Origin: Ancylobacter koreensis | GTDB lineage: Bacteria > Pseudomonadota > Alphaproteobacteria > Rhizobiales > Xanthobacteraceae | Assembly: GCF_023016525.1 (NCBI RefSeq) | Contig: NZ_JALKCG010000010.1 | Span: 27,019 to 91,018, forward strand | DNA: 64,000 nt | Reading direction: 5' to 3' | In this document: piece after piece, positions 61,379 through 64,000 of the stretch | Layout: every line of letters begins with the position of its first letter | Position numbering within the stretch: position 1 is the stretch's first letter | Notes under the pieces: model-generated | The model's database searches: none | What the model saw: the letters and a program-made list of their open reading frames with translations, nothing else | What the model was told of the DNA's origin: nothing | Program-made: the position numbers and the translations under genes

Positions 61379-62170
61379 GTGTCCTCCCCTTACGAGACCC
61401 TGCAGATCGAAACCGACGGCAATGTCCAGCTCGTGCGGCTGAACCGCCCGGCATCGGGAAATTCGATCAACCTCGCCATGGCGGAGGAGCTGAACCACTG
61501 GCTTTGGGAGCTCTATGTCGATGCCGGCGCCACACGCTGCATCGTGCTCACCGGCGCCGGGGACCGCATCTTCTGCGGCGGCGGCGACATGAAGGAGCGG
61601 GCGAGCATGGAGCCGGCCGCCGTGCGCCGGCAGAGGGCGCTGATGGAACGACTGATCCGCCAGATCGCCGACTGCCCGGTGCCGATCCTCGCGGCGGTCA
61701 ACGGCGCGGCGGTGGGCGCGGGCTGCGAGATCGTCGCCGCCATCGACTTCGCCTATGCCAGCGAGACCGCCCGCTTCTCGCTTCCCGAGGTGCGGCGCGG
61801 CATCTCCCCGGGCGCCGGCGCCACGCAGACCATTCCCCGTGCCTGCGGCATCCGCCGCGCCAAGGAGATGATCCTCACCGGCGACATGTTCTCGGCCGCC
61901 GAGGCGCGCGACTGGGGGCTGGTCAACAAGGTGGTGCCGGCCACAACGCTGCTTGAGGAGACGCTGGCGGTCGCGCGGACCATCGCGAGCAATGCGCCCC
62001 TCGCCGTCCGCCAGGCGAAGAAGGCGCTCGACATCGCAACCGACGCCGATTTCGGCACCGGCTTCCGCTTCGAACTGGAAGCACACGCACCGACCGCGCG
62101 CTCGCGCGACCGTCAGGAAGCCATCACGGCCTTCGCCGAGAAGCGCGAGCCGGTGTTCCACGGCGCGTGA
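61379..62170 (+). CDS. enoyl-CoA hydratase/isomerase-family protein 1
   Basis: A 263-residue crotonase-fold enzyme. Both catalytic glutamates of true hydratases are present: one in AAVGAGCEIVAA and the second 20 residues later in RFSLPEVRRG; the oxyanion loop is FCGGGDMKERA. It should hydrate a trans-2-enoyl-CoA. It begins with GTG at 61379, six bases after AGGAG. A LacI-type operator precedes it, joining it to the CoA-ester pathway of importer A. Confidence 0.9.
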   Translation: MSSPYETLQIETDGNVQLVRLNRPASGNSINLAMAEELNHWLWELYVDAGATRCIVLTGAGDRIFCGGGDMKERASMEPAAVRRQRALMERLIRQIADCPVPILAAVNGAAVGAGCEIVAAIDFAYASETARFSLPEVRRGISPGAGATQTIPRACGIRRAKEMILTGDMFSAAEARDWGLVNKVVPATTLLEETLAVARTIASNAPLAVRQAKKALDIATDADFGTGFRFELEAHAPTARSRDRQEAITAFAEKREPVFHGA

Positions 62171-62177
62171 AGCGAGG

Positions 62178-62212
62178 CCGCCGGGGCCGCCGTCCCGACG
62201 GCCCCGGCGGTT
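62178..62212. terminator. terminator between the two crotonase genes
   Basis: Perfect stem CCGCCGGGGCC/GGCCCCGGCGG with an 11-base loop, between convergent genes, followed by TTACG. Confidence 0.75.
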
Positions 62213-62220
62213 ACGCCGAT

Positions 62221-63012
62221 TCAGCGGTTGAAAGCGGGCTTGCGCTTTTCGAGGAAGGCGGAGATCGCCTCCTTGTAATCCGGCCCATCGACGAGGCGGG
62301 AGGCGCTCAGCTCATGCGCGGCATCGCCGCCCTTCTTCCAGCCGACCGCGTCGATGAGATTGGCGCTCTCCTTGATCGCGCGCACGGCCGCCGAGCTCTT
62401 GGCGGCGATCAGCCCGGCCAGTTCCATCGCCTTGGGCAGCACCTCGGCCTCGGGGAGCACGTGGTTCAGGAACCCGACCTGCCGCAGTTCCGGCGCATAG
62501 ATCCGCCGCCCCGTGAGGATCATCTCGCGGATGAAGCTCACCGGCAGGTTCAGCCGGTGGAAATAGGAACCTGCCCCGCCCGTCAGGCTGCGGTCGACCT
62601 CCGGCATGGAAAAAAAGGCCGTGTCGGCGGCGACGACGATGTCGCAGAAGCTGGCGAATACCATGCCTCCGCCGATGGCCGGCTTGGTGACGGCGGCGAT
62701 GGTCGGGCAGGACAGCCGGTAGAAGCGGTCGGTGATGCCCTCGATGTATTCGTGGCGCGACCGGCGCGTCTCGGAGGTGAAGGACAGGAATTCCTTCAGG
62801 TCGCCGCCGCCGATCCAGGCACGCGCGTCCGGCTTGCAGGCCAGCACGACGGCGCGGATCGCCGGCGTCGCCTCGATATGGTCGATCACCCTGTCGAGGC
62901 TCTCATACAGCTCGCGCGAGAGCGCATTGACGGGCGGGCGATCGATGGTGAGCACGGCGACGCCGTCCTTGGTCACCAGATGAAAGAATTCGAAGGCCGG
63001 CTCCTCGGACAT
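62221..63012 (-). CDS. enoyl-CoA hydratase/isomerase-family protein 2 (one catalytic glutamate missing)
   Basis: A 263-residue crotonase-fold protein. The position of the first hydratase glutamate reads GGGMVFASFCD, so Met replaces Glu, while the second is kept in FFSMPEVDRSL; the oxyanion loop is RAWIGGGDLKEFL. It is therefore unlikely to be a plain hydratase; isomerase, hydrolase or decarboxylase chemistry is more probable. It is convergent with the intact paralogue and has a LacI-type operator 115 bp upstream. Confidence 0.85.
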   Translation of the reverse strand: MSEEPAFEFFHLVTKDGVAVLTIDRPPVNALSRELYESLDRVIDHIEATPAIRAVVLACKPDARAWIGGGDLKEFLSFTSETRRSRHEYIEGITDRFYRLSCPTIAAVTKPAIGGGMVFASFCDIVVAADTAFFSMPEVDRSLTGGAGSYFHRLNLPVSFIREMILTGRRIYAPELRQVGFLNHVLPEAEVLPKAMELAGLIAAKSSAAVRAIKESANLIDAVGWKKGGDAAHELSASRLVDGPDYKEAISAFLEKRKPAFNR

Positions 63013-63126
63013 GGGCTGCGTTCCTCGCGTGGTGGTTCCCGGCGCCTCGTCACTCGCCGCACCGCACGGGCGCGCGGCGGCGAGTGAGCCGACGTCATCG
63101 CCTTCTTACCAGCCGAGCCAGCACGG

Positions 63127-63138
63127 GTAAACGTTTCA
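63127..63138. promoter_or_regulatory. LacI-type operator (site 6)
   Basis: GTAAAC|GTTTCA in the context GGTAAACGTTTCATTT, upstream of the second crotonase gene. Confidence 0.72.
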
Positions 63139-63323
63139 TTTTTACTTCGCTAATATCATATATCAAATTGATATTACTATTTATTTTTACGAATTACGAT
63201 TTCTCAATCCGGAGTCGCCTTCGGTTTCCCGCACCTCCTCGTCCAAGGTCCGCGGCGGGGATCGGGAACCCCGTCCTTCGTCTCGGGGGCCTGATCTCGC
63301 TGCCGGGCCTCCGCACTTCATCG
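63139..63323. other. AT-rich intergenic region with nested inverted repeats
   Basis: No gene is seen. TAATATCA (63151-63158) and TGATATTA (63169-63176) form a perfect 8-bp inverted repeat with a second dyad TATCAA-A-TTGATA (63161-63173) nested in it; the stretch 63130-63200 is far more AT-rich than the window. Confidence 0.55.
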
Positions 63324-63347
63324 GAACGCGCACCCGCTGCCCGCGTT
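63323..63347 (+). promoter_or_regulatory. EcfG-type general stress promoter
   Basis: GGAAC (63323-63327) and CGTT (63344-63347) are separated by exactly 16 bp, a perfect EcfG match, 47 bp before the start of the PRC-barrel gene. Confidence 0.83.
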
Positions 63348-63394
63348 GTCGCTGCGACGCCGACGTGGCGTCCAACGATCAGGGAGTATCCTCG

Positions 63395-63790
63395 ATGCGC
63401 GCAAACATCATCGGCCTCGCCGCGGCGGCCGCGCTGCTTTCCGTCCCCGCGCTGGCGCAGCCGCAGATCAGCGAAACCGCCACCGTCGCCGTTGCGCCGA
63501 GCGATGCGCTCGCCTCCAATCTCGTCGGGCTCGACATCAGCAATGCGGCGAACGAGGATGTCGGCGAAATCGAAGACCTCGTGCTCGACAGCTCCATGAA
63601 TGTGCGGGGGCTGGTGCTTTCCGTCGGCGGCTTCCTCGGCCTGGGCGACCGCTACGTCGTCGTCCCGCCGAGCACCGTGAAAGTGTCGTTCGACGCTACC
63701 AAGAAGCAATGGAAGGGCATGAGCGCCCTCACCCGTGAGCAGCTCAAGGCCATGCCCGAGTTCAAGTATGAGGGGAAGTTCGACGACTGA
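63395..63790 (+). CDS. secreted PRC-barrel domain protein
   Basis: A 131-residue protein with a Sec signal peptide (MRANIIGLAAAAALLSVP, cleavage after ALA-Q) and one PRC-barrel domain, visible as ASNLVGLDISNAANEDVGEIED and RGLVLSVGGFLGLGDRYVVVP. Periplasmic PRC-barrel proteins are common in Hyphomicrobiales and often stress-induced; function is unknown. The ATG at 63395 has GGGAG nine bases before; an in-frame start at 63365 would disrupt the signal. The EcfG promoter upstream agrees with a stress role. Confidence 0.88.
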   Translation: MRANIIGLAAAAALLSVPALAQPQISETATVAVAPSDALASNLVGLDISNAANEDVGEIEDLVLDSSMNVRGLVLSVGGFLGLGDRYVVVPPSTVKVSFDATKKQWKGMSALTREQLKAMPEFKYEGKFDD

Positions 63791-63808
63791 CGCCCTCACA
63801 GATCACCA

Positions 63809-63837
63809 CCCCGCTCTCGTTGGAGGGCGGGGGTTTC
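63809..63837 (+). terminator. terminator after the PRC-barrel gene
   Basis: GC stem CCCCGC...GCGGGG followed by GTTTC, 18 bases after the stop codon; an alternative pairing CGCCCTC (63791-63797) with GAGGGCG (63823-63829) is possible. Confidence 0.6.
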
Positions 63838-63839
63838 TG

Positions 63840-64000
63840 CGGCGTGATCCGGCCCGAGGATTGCTGGTGCACCCTTAAGCCGACGGCTCACGCGGCCATG
63901 CTGGCGGCAGCGAGGCACGAGGGTTGACGTTGCCCCCAACTTCTATCCAGCTGTGAGTTCGCCCTGACGGTTGGATTTTCCCTCTCGGGCGTGCGGAGCG
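63840..64000. other. unassigned sequence at the right edge
   Basis: I see no convincing reading frame, tRNA or repeat here. A GGGTTGACGTTG stretch near 63922 could be the -35 region of a promoter for a gene beyond the window. Confidence 0.3.

Noticed and set aside
63840..64000. Possible insertion-sequence end at the right edge
   Set aside because: No terminal inverted repeat or transposase frame is visible within the window, so a mobile element cannot be supported.
1..64000. CRISPR arrays, tRNA or rRNA genes, prophage
   Set aside because: No regularly spaced repeats, no cloverleaf with a CCA end in any intergenic gap, and no phage-type gene was found; small RNA genes could still be missed by eye.

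Overview
The window is GC-rich and densely coded, and reads as chromosome of an alphaproteobacterium, most likely of the order Hyphomicrobiales (a Xanthobacteraceae-like lineage is my guess; no rRNA or marker gene settles it). Support comes from three near-perfect GGAAC-N16/17-CGTT promoters of the alphaproteobacterial EcfG general stress sigma factor, and from the gene repertoire (OFA carrier, agmatinase-family ureohydrolase next to an amidase, IorAB/XdhC, TctCBA). I saw no tRNA, rRNA, CRISPR array, transposase or prophage gene.

Layout. (1) 1-5.9 kb: eutBC (ethanolamine ammonia-lyase), an alpha/beta hydrolase, a ureohydrolase plus nitrilase-type amidase pair and an oxalate/formate-type carrier. 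(2) 6.4-8.2 kb: a stress-promoter-driven 47-aa membrane peptide and an MHS-type carrier. (3) 8.2-16.3 kb: a complete kdp operon in the order microprotein-kdpF-kdpA-kdpB-(repeat)-kdpC-kdpD-kdpE. (4) 16.5-21.6 kb: a KGG stress protein and a phosphonate-degradation operon phnW-pbfA-phnX with a divergent LysR regulator. (5) 21.9-27.2 kb: a molybdenum hydroxylase of the isoquinoline oxidoreductase type (iorA, iorB), its XdhC factor, a LuxR-type regulator and a YciI protein. (6) 27.2-63 kb: one large catabolic island. (7) 63.4 kb to the end: a secreted PRC-barrel protein under a stress promoter, then unassigned sequence.

The island is the most interesting part. It holds three importers (two polyamine/iron/2-aminoethylphosphonate-type ABC systems and one tripartite tricarboxylate transporter), four regulators or receptors of carbon source (two LacI paralogues, one FCD-type GntR, plus the transport binding proteins), three family III CoA-transferases, three MaoC-type hydratases, two crotonase-fold enzymes, an HMG-CoA-lyase-like enzyme, an iron alcohol dehydrogenase, an M29/NicX-like metalloenzyme, alpha/beta hydrolases, and enzymes for both hands of a 2-hydroxy acid.

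Two palindromes recur between its genes. A LacI-type operator (consensus TGAAACGTTTCA, centre C|G) occurs at six places, before the HMG-CoA-lyase/alcohol dehydrogenase operon, between the Gfo/Idh and MaoC genes, before ABC importer A with its two CoA-transferases, at the start of the second reading unit of that operon, and before both crotonase genes. A second palindrome, TGTCGACA, occurs before the hydrolase pair, the TctC operon and mandelate-racemase-like gene, ABC importer B with its CoA-transferase and MaoC gene, the GntR gene itself and the M29 gene. The sequence therefore suggests two regulons, each joining an ABC importer to a CoA-transferase: take up an organic acid, activate it as its CoA thioester, hydrate it and cleave it. 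The substrates cannot be named from sequence alone.
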